DNA of 64,000 nt from Micromonospora sp. MP36 (lineage in GTDB: Bacteria; Actinomycetota; Actinomycetes; Mycobacteriales; Micromonosporaceae): assembly GCF_008119785.1 (NCBI RefSeq), contig NZ_VSFA01000005.1, forward strand, positions 143,004 to 207,003, in the 5' to 3' direction. The notes under the pieces are model-generated. The model was not told the DNA's origin and did not search any database. It saw only the letters and a list, made by a program, of their open reading frames with translations. Positions 18,030-27,042 of the stretch are shown one piece after another (the first letter of the stretch is position 1; every line of letters starts with the position of its first letter). Both the position numbers and the translations under genes were made by a program.

Positions 18030-19340
18030 GTGGCGCAGGGTGCCAGGCGGACGATCGCGCAGGTCGTCGCCGTGGTGGTGCTCGCCGTCGCGGTGGCCGC
18101 CTTCCTGTCGGAGGCGGCCGTGCGGCACGGCTTCTTCGACCTCAACGTCTACCGGGGCGCGCTGAACTACTGGGTGCACGACGGCGGGGAGATCTACGAC
18201 TTCCTCCGCGCCAGGACCCAGTACGGGTTCACCTACCCGCCGTTCGCCGCCCTGGTGATGCTGCCGATGGCGTACCTGTCGTGGCACGCGGCGATCACGG
18301 TGAGCGTGGCCGCCACCGTGGTGGTCAGCACCGTGGTCATCTGGTGGCTGGTCGACCCGATCGCCCGCCGCGCCGGGTGGACCCGCTGGTTCGCCCTGGC
18401 GGTGGCGGTCTGCCTGGCCGCCGCGTTCGAGCCGATGCGCGAGACGGTCAACTTCGGCCAGGTCAACATGCTGCTGCTCTTCCTGGTGGCGGTGGACCTG
18501 CTGCGGCTGCTGCCGGCCGGCAGCCGGTGGGCCGGGGTGGGGGTCGGCCTGGCCACCGCGATCAAGCTGACCCCCGGCATCTTCATCGTCTACCTGCTGG
18601 TCACCGGGCGCTGGCGGGCCGCGTTCACCGCGATGGGCGCGGCGGCCGGGGCCACCCTGCTGGCCGGCGCGCTCTTCCCCGACGCCTCCCGCGAATTCTG
18701 GACCGAGGCGCTGTGGAACACCGACCGGGTGGGCGAACTCGCCTTCGTCTCGAACCAGTCGCTGCGCGGGGTGGTGGCTCGGCTGAACCCGGAGCACCCG
18801 AGCACCCTCGCCTGGCTGGTGCTGGTGCTCGCCACGCTGGCGGTCTGGGGCTGGCGCTCGCGCGCCGCGGTGACCGCCGGTGACGAGGCGACCGGGCTGG
18901 CCCTGACCGGCGCGGTGATGTGCCTGGTCAGCCCGGTGACCTGGGTGCACCACCTGGTCTGGCTGCTGCCGGGGCTGATCCTGCTGGTCGACAACGGCAT
19001 GGCGGCGCCCGCGCGCAGCCGCCGGCGCCGTCTCCTGCTGGCCGCCGCGCTCGTCGGGTACGCCTTCCTGATCAGCCGGATCGTCTGGCGGTTCGAGCGC
19101 GACTTCAGCGGCGTGACCGGCTTCCTCGGCAGCAACACCTACGTCTGGATCAGCCTGGCGCTGCTGCTCGGCCTGCCGATCCGGCACTGGGCCGCGTCGG
19201 CCGACGGCGGGGCCGCCGACCGGGGTGGCCCGTCCGGGTCAGGTGTCGAGGCGGGCGGTGTAGCGCACCTCCCGCAGCAGAGCGGGGTCTTGCCCGCCGG
19301 AGAGCGGCAGCCGGTAGACGGACTCGGTGCCGTCCGGTGA
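18030..19340 (+). CDS. Glycosyltransferase family 87 (DUF2029) membrane protein
   Basis: 436-residue polytopic membrane protein, about ten helices, of the GT-C polyprenyl-phosphomannose-dependent mannosyltransferase group. The first extracytoplasmic loop begins FFDLNVYRGALNYWVHDGGEIYDF with the usual acidic residue, followed by YGFTYPPFAALVMLP, a hallmark of the family. It may mannosylate lipoglycans or lipids outside the membrane (family-based inference). GTG 18030 is chosen for the GGGAGG in front of it; GTG 18000 is an alternative. The last 34 codons run antisense through the 3' end of the next, convergent GNAT gene. Confidence 0.83.
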   Translation: MAQGARRTIAQVVAVVVLAVAVAAFLSEAAVRHGFFDLNVYRGALNYWVHDGGEIYDFLRARTQYGFTYPPFAALVMLPMAYLSWHAAITVSVAATVVVSTVVIWWLVDPIARRAGWTRWFALAVAVCLAAAFEPMRETVNFGQVNMLLLFLVAVDLLRLLPAGSRWAGVGVGLATAIKLTPGIFIVYLLVTGRWRAAFTAMGAAAGATLLAGALFPDASREFWTEALWNTDRVGELAFVSNQSLRGVVARLNPEHPSTLAWLVLVLATLAVWGWRSRAAVTAGDEATGLALTGAVMCLVSPVTWVHHLVWLLPGLILLVDNGMAAPARSRRRRLLLAAALVGYAFLISRIVWRFERDFSGVTGFLGSNTYVWISLALLLGLPIRHWAASADGGAADRGGPSGSGVEAGGVAHLPQQSGVLPAGERQPVDGLGAVR

Positions 19341-19790
19341 CAGCCCGGCCCGCTCGTAGAAGCGCCGGGCCCGGGCGTTGTCGCTGAGCACCCAGAGTCG
19401 ATACTCCGTCCAGCCCCGCTCGGCCAGGCCGGCCCGGGCCGCCGCCAGCAGCGCCCGGCCGGTCCCGGCGCCCCAATGGGTGGGCTCGACGTACATCGCC
19501 AGGATCTCCCCGTACGCCGGGTCGAGGTCGCCCCGGTCCTGGTTGTTCCGGTACGGCCCGAAGGTGGCGAACCCGGCGACCGCCCCGTCGACCTCGGCGA
19601 GCAGGGTGGTGAACGGGTGCGCCGGGTCGGCCGTGCCCAGGTCCCGGCGGCGCTGCGCCCAGGCGGCCGGGTTCAGCCGGCGCAGCACCTCGTCCGGCAT
19701 GATCCCGGCGTACCCGGCCTGCCAGCCGCGCACGTGCACCTCGGCGATCGCCGCCGCGTCGTCCGGCTCCTCCCGGCGGATGGTCAGCAT
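19239..19790 (-). CDS. GNAT family N-acetyltransferase
   Basis: 183 residues, RimI/ribosomal-type fold. MYVEPTHWGAGTGRALLAAA (~99-118) is the acetyl-CoA motif A, and LWVLSDNARARRFYERAGLSPDG is motif B. The N-terminus IRREEPDDAAAIAEVHVRGWQAGYAG is typical of the family; substrate unknown. The 3' end overlaps the convergent GT87 gene by 102 bases. Its start is divergent from the winged-helix gene, across an intergenic copy of a dispersed repeat. Confidence 0.88.
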   Translation of the reverse strand: MLTIRREEPDDAAAIAEVHVRGWQAGYAGIMPDEVLRRLNPAAWAQRRRDLGTADPAHPFTTLLAEVDGAVAGFATFGPYRNNQDRGDLDPAYGEILAMYVEPTHWGAGTGRALLAAARAGLAERGWTEYRLWVLSDNARARRFYERAGLSPDGTESVYRLPLSGGQDPALLREVRYTARLDT

Positions 19791-19841
19791 GGGTCCGTTC
19801 TATGCCTCGACCGGCGGTCGGTCCAGCGCCCGCCGCCGCGT

Positions 19842-19897
19842 GGCGGCCATAATTCGGCCTCCGCGCCGCTAGGCGGCGCGCTGTCCGAACGAAGGCT
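19842..19897 (+). repeat. Dispersed repeat, intergenic copy
   Basis: About 56 bases that match, in reverse complement, the 60-nt units inside the oxidase gene at 41241-41360. Shared blocks are GGCGGCCATAATTCGGCCTC, CGCGCCGC(T/C)AGGCGGC, and GTCCGAAC/GACCGAAT then GAAGGC. The centre is a short hairpin, GCCGCTAGGCGGC. It lies in the divergent region between a GNAT gene and the glycosylase gene. Confidence 0.8.
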
Positions 19898-19912
19898 GTC
19901 GTACGCGTGGAC

Positions 19913-19918
19913 TAGGGT
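19913..19918 (+). promoter_or_regulatory. -10 box TAGGGT
   Basis: TAGGGT ends 9 bases before ATG 19928 and no Shine-Dalgarno is visible; leaderless or near-leaderless start likely. Confidence 0.5.
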
Positions 19919-19927
19919 CGGCGGACG

Positions 19928-21157
19928 ATGGCCGCACCGGAATCGCTCTCGCTCGCCCAGGCCCGCCGCGTGGCCCTCGCCGCCCAGGGCTTCGCCGACC
20001 CGCCGCCCACCGGGGTGCCGACCCGCCGGCACCTGCGCCGGGTGTTGGACCGGGTCGGGCTGATCCAGATGGACTCGGTCAACGTCCTGCAACGCGCCCA
20101 CTACCTGCCGCTCTACAGCCGGCTCGGGCCCTACCCGACCACCCTGCTCGACGCCGCCGCCTACCGGCGCCCCCGGGAGCTGTTCGAATACTGGGGGCAC
20201 GAGGCGTCGCTGATCCCGGTCGGCCTGCACCCGGCGCTGCGCTGGCGGATGGCCAAGGCCCGCGACGAGGCCTGGGGCGGGATGCGCCGGATCGCCCAGG
20301 AGCAGCCCGAGCTGGTCGCCTGGGTGCGCGACGAGGTGGCCGCCCGGGGGCCGCTCACCGCCGCCGAGATCGAGCACGACGCGCCCAGGGAGACCGGCAA
20401 CTGGGGCTGGAACTGGTCGGCGGTCAAGCGGGCGCTGGAGTTCCTGTTCTGGTCCGGCGAGGTGACCGCCGCCGAGCGCACCAGCTCCTTCGCCCGCCGC
20501 TACGACCTGCCCGAGCGGGTGCTGCCGGCCGCGGCGCTCGACGCGCCCACCCTGAGCGACGCCGACGCCCACCGCACGCTGGTGGCGATCGCCGCCCGGT
20601 CGCTGGGCGTGGCGGCCGAGCCGGAGCTGCGCGACTACTTCCGGCTGCCGGTGGCCGGGGCGCGGCGGGCGATCGCCGAGCTGGTCGACGCGGGCGAGCT
20701 GACCCCGGTCACGGTGCCGGGCTGGCGGCAGACCGCCTACCTGCACGGCTCGGCCCGGCTGCCCCGCTGGGTCCGGGGCAACACCCTGGTCAGCCCGTTC
20801 GACCCGCTGGTCTGGGAGCGGGCCCGCACCGAGCGGCTGTTCGGCTTCTCCTACCGGATCGAGATCTACGTGCCCGCCCCGCAGCGGGTCCACGGCTACT
20901 ACGTGCTGCCCTTCCTGCAGGGCGAGCGGTTCACCGCCCGGGTCGACCTCAAGGCCGACCGCCGGGCGGGGGTGCTGCTGGTGCCGGCCGCGTGGGTCGA
21001 GCCGGGGGCGGACCCGGGGGAGACCGCGGTGGCCCTCGCCGCCGAGCTGTACCGGCTCGCCGGTTGGCTCGGCCTGGACGCGGTCGCCCCGCCGGCGGCC
21101 GGCGACCTGGCGGCCCCGCTGGCCGCCGCGCTGGTGGGCGTGGCGGGTGTACGGTGA
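19928..21157 (+). CDS. Winged-helix DNA glycosylase, AlkX/YcaQ (HTH_42) family
   Basis: 409 residues with tandem winged-helix domains of the AlkZ/YcaQ superfamily, enzymes that unhook interstrand crosslinks or excise bulky alkylated bases. The catalytic motif is visible as [23 protein letters not shown] near residue 43, with the Q-x-D triplet QMD characteristic of the YcaQ/AlkX branch; the AlkZ self-resistance branch has Q-x-[34 protein letters not shown] near 280 is the conserved C-terminal core. This variant is usually a housekeeping repair enzyme, not tied to a toxin cluster, and none is seen here. Confidence 0.88.
   Translation: MAAPESLSLAQARRVALAAQGFADPPPTGVPTRRHLRRVLDRVGLIQMDSVNVLQRAHYLPLYSRLGPYPTTLLDAAAYRRPRELFEYWGHEASLIPVGLHPALRWRMAKARDEAWGGMRRIAQEQPELVAWVRDEVAARGPLTAAEIEHDAPRETGNWGWNWSAVKRALEFLFWSGEVTAAERTSSFARRYDLPERVLPAAALDAPTLSDADAHRTLVAIAARSLGVAAEPELRDYFRLPVAGARRAIAELVDAGELTPVTVPGWRQTAYLHGSARLPRWVRGNTLVSPFDPLVWERARTERLFGFSYRIEIYVPAPQRVHGYYVLPFLQGERFTARVDLKADRRAGVLLVPAAWVEPGADPGETAVALAAELYRLAGWLGLDAVAPPAAGDLAAPLAAALVGVAGVR
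21150..21155 (+). promoter_or_regulatory. -10 box TACGGT inside preceding gene end
   Basis: TACGGT overlaps the last codons of the glycosylase gene and ends 6 bases before GTG 21162. Confidence 0.45.
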
Positions 21158-21161
21158 GCGC

Positions 21162-21710
21162 GTGACGAGCGTTGACCGGCCGGCCTCGCCGCCCGACCCG
21201 CAGACGGTCCCCGTTCCGGAGTCGCCGCACTGGCCCGCCGGAGCGGCGTACGCTCCCGTCGAGCCGGACCGGATCACCCGCCTCGTGCTCCGGCTGCACG
21301 CCCGCGCCCCGCGCTGGGCGGTGCCCCTCGCCGCGGTCGGCTGCGTCGGGCTCGGCATGGCGTACGCCCTGCTCAGTGACCCCACCCACAGCGATCCGGA
21401 CGCCCGGCCCACCTGCCTGCTCAAGCTCACCACCGGGCTGGACTGCCCGGGCTGCGGCGGCACCCGGGCCCTCTGGTACGTGCTGCACGGCGACCTGCCG
21501 GCCGCGGCCCGGCACCACTTCCTCTTCGTCTTCTCGCTGCCCTTCCTGGCCTACCTCTTCGTCACCTGGGCCGGAAACCGGGCGTTCGGCTGGCGGCTGC
21601 CGGAGCTGCGGCTCAGCCCGAAGGTGCTCGGCGGCTTCCTGGCCTTCTGGCTGGCCTTCTCGGTGCTGCGCAACCTCCCCTGGGCACCGTTCACCGCCCT
21701 CTACGTCTGA
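21162..21710 (+). CDS. DUF2752 membrane protein
   Basis: 182 residues. The cytoplasmic N-terminus is Pro-rich. Three helices lie at about 52-72, 118-137 and 155-175. Between the first two is the DUF2752 motif [19 protein letters not shown], where the CPGCG cysteines are invariant in the family; the biochemical role of the family is unknown. It starts 5 bases after the glycosylase stop, so it may be transcribed with it as well as from its own TACGGT box. Confidence 0.82.
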   Translation: MTSVDRPASPPDPQTVPVPESPHWPAGAAYAPVEPDRITRLVLRLHARAPRWAVPLAAVGCVGLGMAYALLSDPTHSDPDARPTCLLKLTTGLDCPGCGGTRALWYVLHGDLPAAARHHFLFVFSLPFLAYLFVTWAGNRAFGWRLPELRLSPKVLGGFLAFWLAFSVLRNLPWAPFTALYV

Positions 21711-21776
21711 TCCGCGCTCCGGCGTGCGCCGGTTCACGTCCGCGCGCCCAAGTTTCCCCACGGGCCCACCGGCCAC

Positions 21777-21782
21777 TACAGT
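21777..21782 (+). promoter_or_regulatory. -10 box TACAGT of thyX
   Basis: TACAGT ends 7 bases before ATG 21790; leaderless pattern. Confidence 0.5.
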
Positions 21783-21789
21783 CGCAGGA

Positions 21790-22536
21790 ATGCCGGACAT
21801 GGTGCAGCCCCAGGTCAAGCTCATCGCGTGGACCCAGTTCCAGGCCCCCGACGACGTGCCGTGGTCGACCGACGCCGAGGGGGGCCAGGCCCTCGCCGAA
21901 TTCGCCGGTCGGGCCTGCTACCAGAGCTGGAAGAAGCCGAACCCGGCCACCGCCACCAACGCCGGCTACCTGGCGCATATCCTCGAGGTCGGGCACCTGT
22001 CCGTGCTGGAGCACGGCTCGGTGAGCTTCTACTTCAGCGGGGTGTCCCGGTCCTTCACCCACGAGCTGATCCGGCACCGGCACTTCTCCTACTCCCAGCT
22101 CTCCCAGCGCTACGTCCCGGAGCGGGACGCCGCGATGGTCGAGCCGAGGGTGATCGCCGAGGACCCGGAGCTGCACAAGAAGTTCGTCGAGGCGGCCGAG
22201 GCGAGCGTGCGGGCGTACAACGAGCTGCTGGAGGGCCTGGAGGCGCGCTTCGCCGACGAGCCCAACCCGACGCTGCGCCGCAAGCAGGCCCGGCAGGCGG
22301 CCCGCGCGGTGCTGCCCAACGCCACCGAGACCCGAATCGTGGTCACCGGCAACTACCGGGCCTGGCGGCACTTCATCAAGATGCGCGCGACCGAGCAGGC
22401 CGACGTGGAGATCCGCGAGCTGGCCGTGGAGTGCCTGCGGCAGCTCCAGGGCGTCGCGCCGAACGTCTTCGCCGATTTCGTGATCACCACCCTGCCCGAC
22501 GGCACCGAGGTGGCGGCCAGCCCGCTCGCCGAGTGA
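21790..22536 (+). CDS. thyX: FAD-dependent thymidylate synthase ThyX
   Basis: Methylates dUMP to dTMP using methylene-tetrahydrofolate and FADH2. The signature [16 protein letters not shown] near residue 97 matches the ThyX consensus RHRxxSxxxxSx[24 protein letters not shown] near residue 190 is the C-terminal FAD/dUMP block. 248 residues, normal. Start ATG 21790 (MPDMVQPQ). It is followed 53 bases later by dapA, the same pair as in M. tuberculosis. Confidence 0.97.
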   Translation: MPDMVQPQVKLIAWTQFQAPDDVPWSTDAEGGQALAEFAGRACYQSWKKPNPATATNAGYLAHILEVGHLSVLEHGSVSFYFSGVSRSFTHELIRHRHFSYSQLSQRYVPERDAAMVEPRVIAEDPELHKKFVEAAEASVRAYNELLEGLEARFADEPNPTLRRKQARQAARAVLPNATETRIVVTGNYRAWRHFIKMRATEQADVEIRELAVECLRQLQGVAPNVFADFVITTLPDGTEVAASPLAE

Positions 22537-22577
22537 CTCCTGCGCCCTTCCCCACCGGGGCTCCGGTGCTCGTCCGC

Positions 22578-22583
22578 TAGGTT
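22578..22583 (+). promoter_or_regulatory. -10 box TAGGTT of dapA
   Basis: TAGGTT ends 6 bases before ATG 22590; leaderless pattern, and the reason for preferring 22590 over GTG 22584. Confidence 0.5.
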
Positions 22584-22589
22584 GTGAAC

Positions 22590-23516
22590 ATGACGCACGA
22601 CCACCCTGCCGCCCCGGCCCGGGGCGCGTCGCGCCCGTTCGGGCGACTGCTCACGGCCATGGTGACGCCGTTCACCGCCGACGGGTCGCTCGACCTGGAC
22701 GGCGCGGTACGGCTCGCCCAGCACCTCGTAGACGAGCAGGGCAACGACGCGCTGGTGCTCAACGGCACCACGGGCGAGTCGCCGACCACCACCGACGCGG
22801 AGAAGGAGAGCCTGATCCGCGCCGTCGTGGAGGCGGTCGGCGACCGGGCCCGGATCGTCGCCGGGGTCGGCACCAACGACACCCGGCACACCATCGAACT
22901 GGCGGTGCAGGCGGAGAAGGCCGGCGCGCACGGCCTGCTGGTGGTCACGCCGTACTACAACAAGCCGCCGCAGAGCGGCCTGCTGCGGCACTTCACCGCG
23001 GTCGCCGACGCCACCGGGCTGCCGATCATGCTGTACGACATCCCGCACCGGGCCGGCACCGCGATCGCCACCGACACGCTGCTGAAGCTGGCCGAGCACG
23101 GCCGGATCGTCGCGGTCAAGGACGCCAAGGGCGACCTCAGCGCCACCTCGGAGGTGCTCAGTCGCAGCGATCTCGCCTTCTACTGCGGCGAGGACTCGCT
23201 GACCCTGCCCGCCCTCGCGGTCGGCGCGGTCGGCGTGGTGGGCACCTCGACGCACTTCACCGGGGTGCCGACCAAGCAGATGATCGAGGCGTACGAGGCG
23301 GGAGACGTCAACACCGCCCTGGCGCTGCACCGCCGGCTGCTGCCCCTGTTCACCGGCGTCTTCCGTACCCAGGGCGTGATCCTGGTGAAGGCCGGACTGG
23401 CGGCCAAGGGCCTGCCGGCCGGCCCGGTACGCCCGCCGCTGGTGGACGCCACCGCGGCCGAACTGGCCCAGCTGCGCGCCGACTGCGCGGCGGCCGGCCT
23501 GCCCCTTCCCGAATGA
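22590..23516 (+). CDS. dapA: 4-hydroxy-tetrahydrodipicolinate synthase
   Basis: Condenses pyruvate with aspartate semialdehyde, the committed step to diaminopimelate and lysine. TIM-barrel aldolase of 308 residues. LNGTTGESPTTTDAEK near residue 60 binds pyruvate carboxylate, LYDIPHRAGTAI near 150 carries the proton-relay Tyr, and VAVKDAKGD near 178 carries the Schiff-base Lys. Just upstream of RNase J, a standard actinobacterial linkage; dapB is in the same window. Confidence 0.97.
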   Translation: MTHDHPAAPARGASRPFGRLLTAMVTPFTADGSLDLDGAVRLAQHLVDEQGNDALVLNGTTGESPTTTDAEKESLIRAVVEAVGDRARIVAGVGTNDTRHTIELAVQAEKAGAHGLLVVTPYYNKPPQSGLLRHFTAVADATGLPIMLYDIPHRAGTAIATDTLLKLAEHGRIVAVKDAKGDLSATSEVLSRSDLAFYCGEDSLTLPALAVGAVGVVGTSTHFTGVPTKQMIEAYEAGDVNTALALHRRLLPLFTGVFRTQGVILVKAGLAAKGLPAGPVRPPLVDATAAELAQLRADCAAAGLPLPE

Positions 23517-23568
23517 TCGAACGACACGACGGACGCCGGCTGACGGCGTCGCAGAATGAGGTGGACGC

Positions 23569-25257
23569 GTGACCGAGGCGCACATCGAGGGCGAACTGCC
23601 CCCGCCACTGCCGGAAGGCGGCCTGCGGATCATCCCGCTCGGCGGACTCGGCGCCATCGGCCGGAACATGACGGTCTTCGAGTACGACGGCAAGCTGCTG
23701 ATCGTCGACTGCGGGGTGCTCTTCCCCGACGTCGAGCAGCCGGGCGTGGATCTCATCCTGCCCGACTTCGGCCCGATCCTGGACCGGCTCGACGACATCC
23801 AGGCGATCGTGCTCACCCACGGCCACGAGGACCACATCGGCGCGGTGCCGTACCTGCTCGCCCACAAGGCGGACATCCCGCTGGTGGGCTCGCAGTTCAC
23901 CCTGGCCCTGGTCGAGGCGAAGCTGGCCGAGCGGCGGATCCAGCCCTACACGCTGACCGTGCGGGAGGGGCAGCGGGAGCGCCTCGGCCCGTTCGAGTGC
24001 GAGTTCTTCGCGGTCAACCACTCGATCCCGGACGCGCTCGCGGTGGCCATCCGGACCGGGGCCGGCCTGGTGCTGCACACCGGCGACTTCAAGATGGACC
24101 AGCTCCCGCTGGACGGCCGGATCACCGACCTGGCCGGCTTCGCCCGGCTCGGCGCCGAGGGCGTGGACCTGCTGCTGTCGGACTCCACCAACGCGGAGAT
24201 CCCCGGCTTCGTCACCCCCGAGCGGGAGATCGGCCCGGTCCTGGACTCGATCTTCCAGAAGGCGCGCGGCCGGATCATCGTCGCCTCGTTCGCCTCGCAC
24301 GTGCACCGGGTGCAGCAGGTCTTCGACTCGGCGATCGAGCACGGCCGCAAGGTGGCCCTGATCGGCCGCTCGATGGTCCGCAACATGGGCATCGCCCGTG
24401 ACCTCGGCCTGCTCAACATCCCGCCGGGGCTGGTGGTCGGCCTGGAGGAGGCCACCGCCCTGCCGCCGGAGCAGATCGTGCTGATGTCCACCGGCTCGCA
24501 GGGCGAGCCGATGAGCGCGCTGGGCCGGATGGCCAGCGGCGACCACCGGCACATCACCATCGCCCCGGGCGACACCGTGGTGCTCGCCTCGTCGCTGGTG
24601 CCCGGCAACGAGACGTCGGTCTACCGGGTGATCAACCGGCTGGCCCGGGCCGGCGCGGTGGTGGTGCACAAGGACGTGGCCAAGGTGCACGTCTCCGGCC
24701 ACGCCCCGGCCGGCGAACTGCTCTACCTGCTCAACGTCACCCGCCCCAGCAACCTGATGCCGGTGCACGGCGAGTGGCGGCACCTGCGGGCGCACGCCCG
24801 GCTCGGCATCGAGTCCGGCGTCGCGCCGGACCGGGTGGTGCTCTGCGAGGACGGCGACGTGGTCGACCTGGTCGACGGGCGGGCCAGCCTGGTCGGCCAC
24901 GTGAAGAGCCGCTACGTCTACGTCGACGGCCTCGCCGTCGGCGACGTCAGCGAGTCGCTGCTCACCGAGCGCCGGATCCTCGGCGACGGCGGCTTCATCG
25001 CCGCCACCGTGGTGGTCGACTCGGTCACCGGCAAGGTGGTCGGCGGGCCGACCGTCTCGGCGAAGGGTTTCTCCGAGGACCCGGAGGCGTTCAGCCCGGT
25101 GGTCCCGCTGGTCACCGAGGCGCTGAACCGGGCCGCCGCGGACGGCATCACCGACCCGCACCAGCTCCAGCAGATCGTCCGGCGCACCGTCGGGCGCTGG
25201 GTCAATGACGCGTACCGGCGCCGGCCGATGATCGTCCCGACGGTCGTCGAGGTCTGA
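23569..25257 (+). CDS. rnj: Ribonuclease J
   Basis: Metallo-beta-lactamase/beta-CASP ribonuclease with endonuclease and 5'-3' exonuclease activity, part of RNA maturation and decay. The zinc motif LTHGHEDHIGAVPYL sits near residue 82. HTGDFKMDQ, LLSDSTNAE and the beta-CASP segments (ASFASHVHRVQQ, STGSQGEPMSAL) follow, ending with a C-terminal RNA-binding/dimerisation domain. 562 residues from GTG 23569, preceded by GAGGTG. Followed by a strong terminator. Confidence 0.96.
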   Translation: MTEAHIEGELPPPLPEGGLRIIPLGGLGAIGRNMTVFEYDGKLLIVDCGVLFPDVEQPGVDLILPDFGPILDRLDDIQAIVLTHGHEDHIGAVPYLLAHKADIPLVGSQFTLALVEAKLAERRIQPYTLTVREGQRERLGPFECEFFAVNHSIPDALAVAIRTGAGLVLHTGDFKMDQLPLDGRITDLAGFARLGAEGVDLLLSDSTNAEIPGFVTPEREIGPVLDSIFQKARGRIIVASFASHVHRVQQVFDSAIEHGRKVALIGRSMVRNMGIARDLGLLNIPPGLVVGLEEATALPPEQIVLMSTGSQGEPMSALGRMASGDHRHITIAPGDTVVLASSLVPGNETSVYRVINRLARAGAVVVHKDVAKVHVSGHAPAGELLYLLNVTRPSNLMPVHGEWRHLRAHARLGIESGVAPDRVVLCEDGDVVDLVDGRASLVGHVKSRYVYVDGLAVGDVSESLLTERRILGDGGFIAATVVVDSVTGKVVGGPTVSAKGFSEDPEAFSPVVPLVTEALNRAAADGITDPHQLQQIVRRTVGRWVNDAYRRRPMIVPTVVEV

Positions 25258-25272
25258 CCCCACCGGCTTCCG

Positions 25273-25304
25273 GCGCCGGTCCACCGTCCGCGGTGGACCG
25301 GCGC
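25273..25304. terminator. Terminator after RNase J
   Basis: Perfect 14-bp stem (GCGCCGGTCCACCG) with TCCG loop, 15 bases after the stop. Convergent genes on both sides, so it may serve both. The following 79 bases to the next gene hold nothing recognised. Confidence 0.7.
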
Positions 25305-25383
25305 TGCCGTTTCCGGGTACGCCGGGCGACTACGGGGACCGGGTCGCGGCCGCCACCGCCCAGGCCGCCGCGCCACGTTTCGG

Positions 25384-27042
25384 TCAGGGCAGCGCGGCGA
25401 CCGCCTCGGCGTACGCGGCCCCGGTGCTGACGGCGGCGGCGACCAGCACCACGAGCTGCGCCGGGGCCACCCCGTGCGTCAGGTCGGTGGTGACGTCGGC
25501 GGCCAGCGCCACGGTCCCGTCGCCCGGGTCGTGCACGTACGCCGCCGGCAGCAGCCGGTCGTGGTTCCACGCGTTGCAGAACGCGTACGCCTCGGCGCGC
25601 CGCGCGGCCGGCAGCCGCCGGGTCGCCACCACCCGCGCGTGCAGGATCTCCCCGCGCCGCCCGAGCCGGCGGAACTCGATGACCGCCTCGCCCCAACGCC
25701 CCACCACCGTGCCGTCCGGCTCCACCGCGTACCCGTCCCCGCGTACGTCGAGGGCGGCGGTGAGCAGCGCCAGGCTCAGCGGGGCCGGCTCCTCCTCGCC
25801 CGGTGGGCCGGGTTCGGCCGGGTCGTCGTCCGGCCACTCGGCAGCGTCGTCCTCGGTGGGCAGCGGCACCGGCTCGGCGAGCGGGCGCTCGGCCAACCAG
25901 GCGGCGATCCGCCCGGACTGGTGGCCGGTGCCGTTACGGGCGTCGAAGCTGCCGGCCAGCGTGGTGGCGAGCGTCTGGAGCTGCCCGCCGAGCGTGGTCA
26001 GGTCCACCTCGGCGGCCGGCCGTGGCCCGTGCCCGGGGCGGTGCAGCCGCCGCCCGCCGAGGCCGGCCTCGACCGCCAGCCCGCAGAGCAGCGCGCCGGC
26101 CGCCGCGAACTCCATCGCGGCCAGGTCGTCGGCGGTCCGGTCCAGCCGGGGCAGCTGCTCGGCGAGGATGTCCAGCCCATGGGCGAGGTGCCCGCCCAGC
26201 GCGCAGAACCGCAGGTGCGCGGCGAGCAGCGGGAACGCGCCCCGCTCCCGGCGGTGCCGGCGGTACGCCCGCACGTGCGCGCGGGCGGCGCGGGCCGCGT
26301 CGCCGGTGTGCAGCCACGGCAGCAGCGCCACCGCCAGCGCCCGTTCCGGCTGGTCGGTGCAGCCCACCTCGCCGTCGAGCACCGGACGCAGCGCCGCCAG
26401 GGCCGCCACCGGCTCGCCCCAGCCGGCCAGCAGTTCGGCTCGCCGAGCCGGGGCGCATCCGGGGCAACCGGCGACCGGGTCGGCTGCCGCCGACCATTCC
26501 GGGTCGCGGCGCGGCGTCGGACTCGTCGAGCCGGAATGGTCGTACGCCCGCTCCGGCTCGCGGTCGTCGTGCCAGCGGGCGTACTCCCGCCGGGCGGTCG
26601 GCTCGTCGCCGAGGTGGTCGGCGAGCCGGCAGCGCAGCTCGGCCACCGGCTCGGCGTCCGGGCCCAGCCGGTCGGCGAGATCGTCCAACAGGGACCGGGC
26701 CTGGTCGAGGCCGATCCGGGGGGTGGCGAACAGCGCCTCCACCGCCTGCCGCTGGTGCCGGTGCAGCCGTTCGGCGTCGCCGGGGCGGCCCGCCAGCAGC
26801 CCGGGCGTCCGGTCGAGCGCGGCGAGGCAGCGGCGCACCGGCTCCACCAACCGCCACCGCTCCCCGAGCTGCAGGTACGCCTCCATCAGCGCGAACCGCG
26901 CCGCCAGCGCGGTCCGCGGATCGCCGATCGCGTCGGCCCGCGCGGCGATCCGGTCCAGCTCGGCGCAGCGGGCCTCGCCGTCGGGCAGGTCCCGGGCGTC
27001 GGCGAGGGCGTCGGCCAGGCCCCGGTCGCGGAAGGTGGTCAC
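25384..27042 (-). CDS. Large protein with helical-repeat N-terminus and C-terminal YbjN domain
   Basis: 552 residues. The first ~400 are Ala/Arg/Leu-rich helices resembling TPR-like repeats, with a CPGCAPARRAELLAGWGEP segment near 193. An acidic Pro-rich linker (~405-430) leads to a YbjN-type domain (~435-552) with AYAFCNAWNHDRLLPAAYVHDPGDG and VTTDLTHGV. YbjN folds like type III secretion chaperones, and the family is thought to modulate other proteins; the exact role here is unknown. Start GTG 27042 overlaps the stop of the upstream YbjN gene (GTGA), so the two are translationally coupled. Confidence 0.72.
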   Translation of the reverse strand: MTTFRDRGLADALADARDLPDGEARCAELDRIAARADAIGDPRTALAARFALMEAYLQLGERWRLVEPVRRCLAALDRTPGLLAGRPGDAERLHRHQRQAVEALFATPRIGLDQARSLLDDLADRLGPDAEPVAELRCRLADHLGDEPTARREYARWHDDREPERAYDHSGSTSPTPRRDPEWSAAADPVAGCPGCAPARRAELLAGWGEPVAALAALRPVLDGEVGCTDQPERALAVALLPWLHTGDAARAARAHVRAYRRHRRERGAFPLLAAHLRFCALGGHLAHGLDILAEQLPRLDRTADDLAAMEFAAAGALLCGLAVEAGLGGRRLHRPGHGPRPAAEVDLTTLGGQLQTLATTLAGSFDARNGTGHQSGRIAAWLAERPLAEPVPLPTEDDAAEWPDDDPAEPGPPGEEEPAPLSLALLTAALDVRGDGYAVEPDGTVVGRWGEAVIEFRRLGRRGEILHARVVATRRLPAARRAEAYAFCNAWNHDRLLPAAYVHDPGDGTVALAADVTTDLTHGVAPAQLVVLVAAAVSTGAAYAEAVAALP

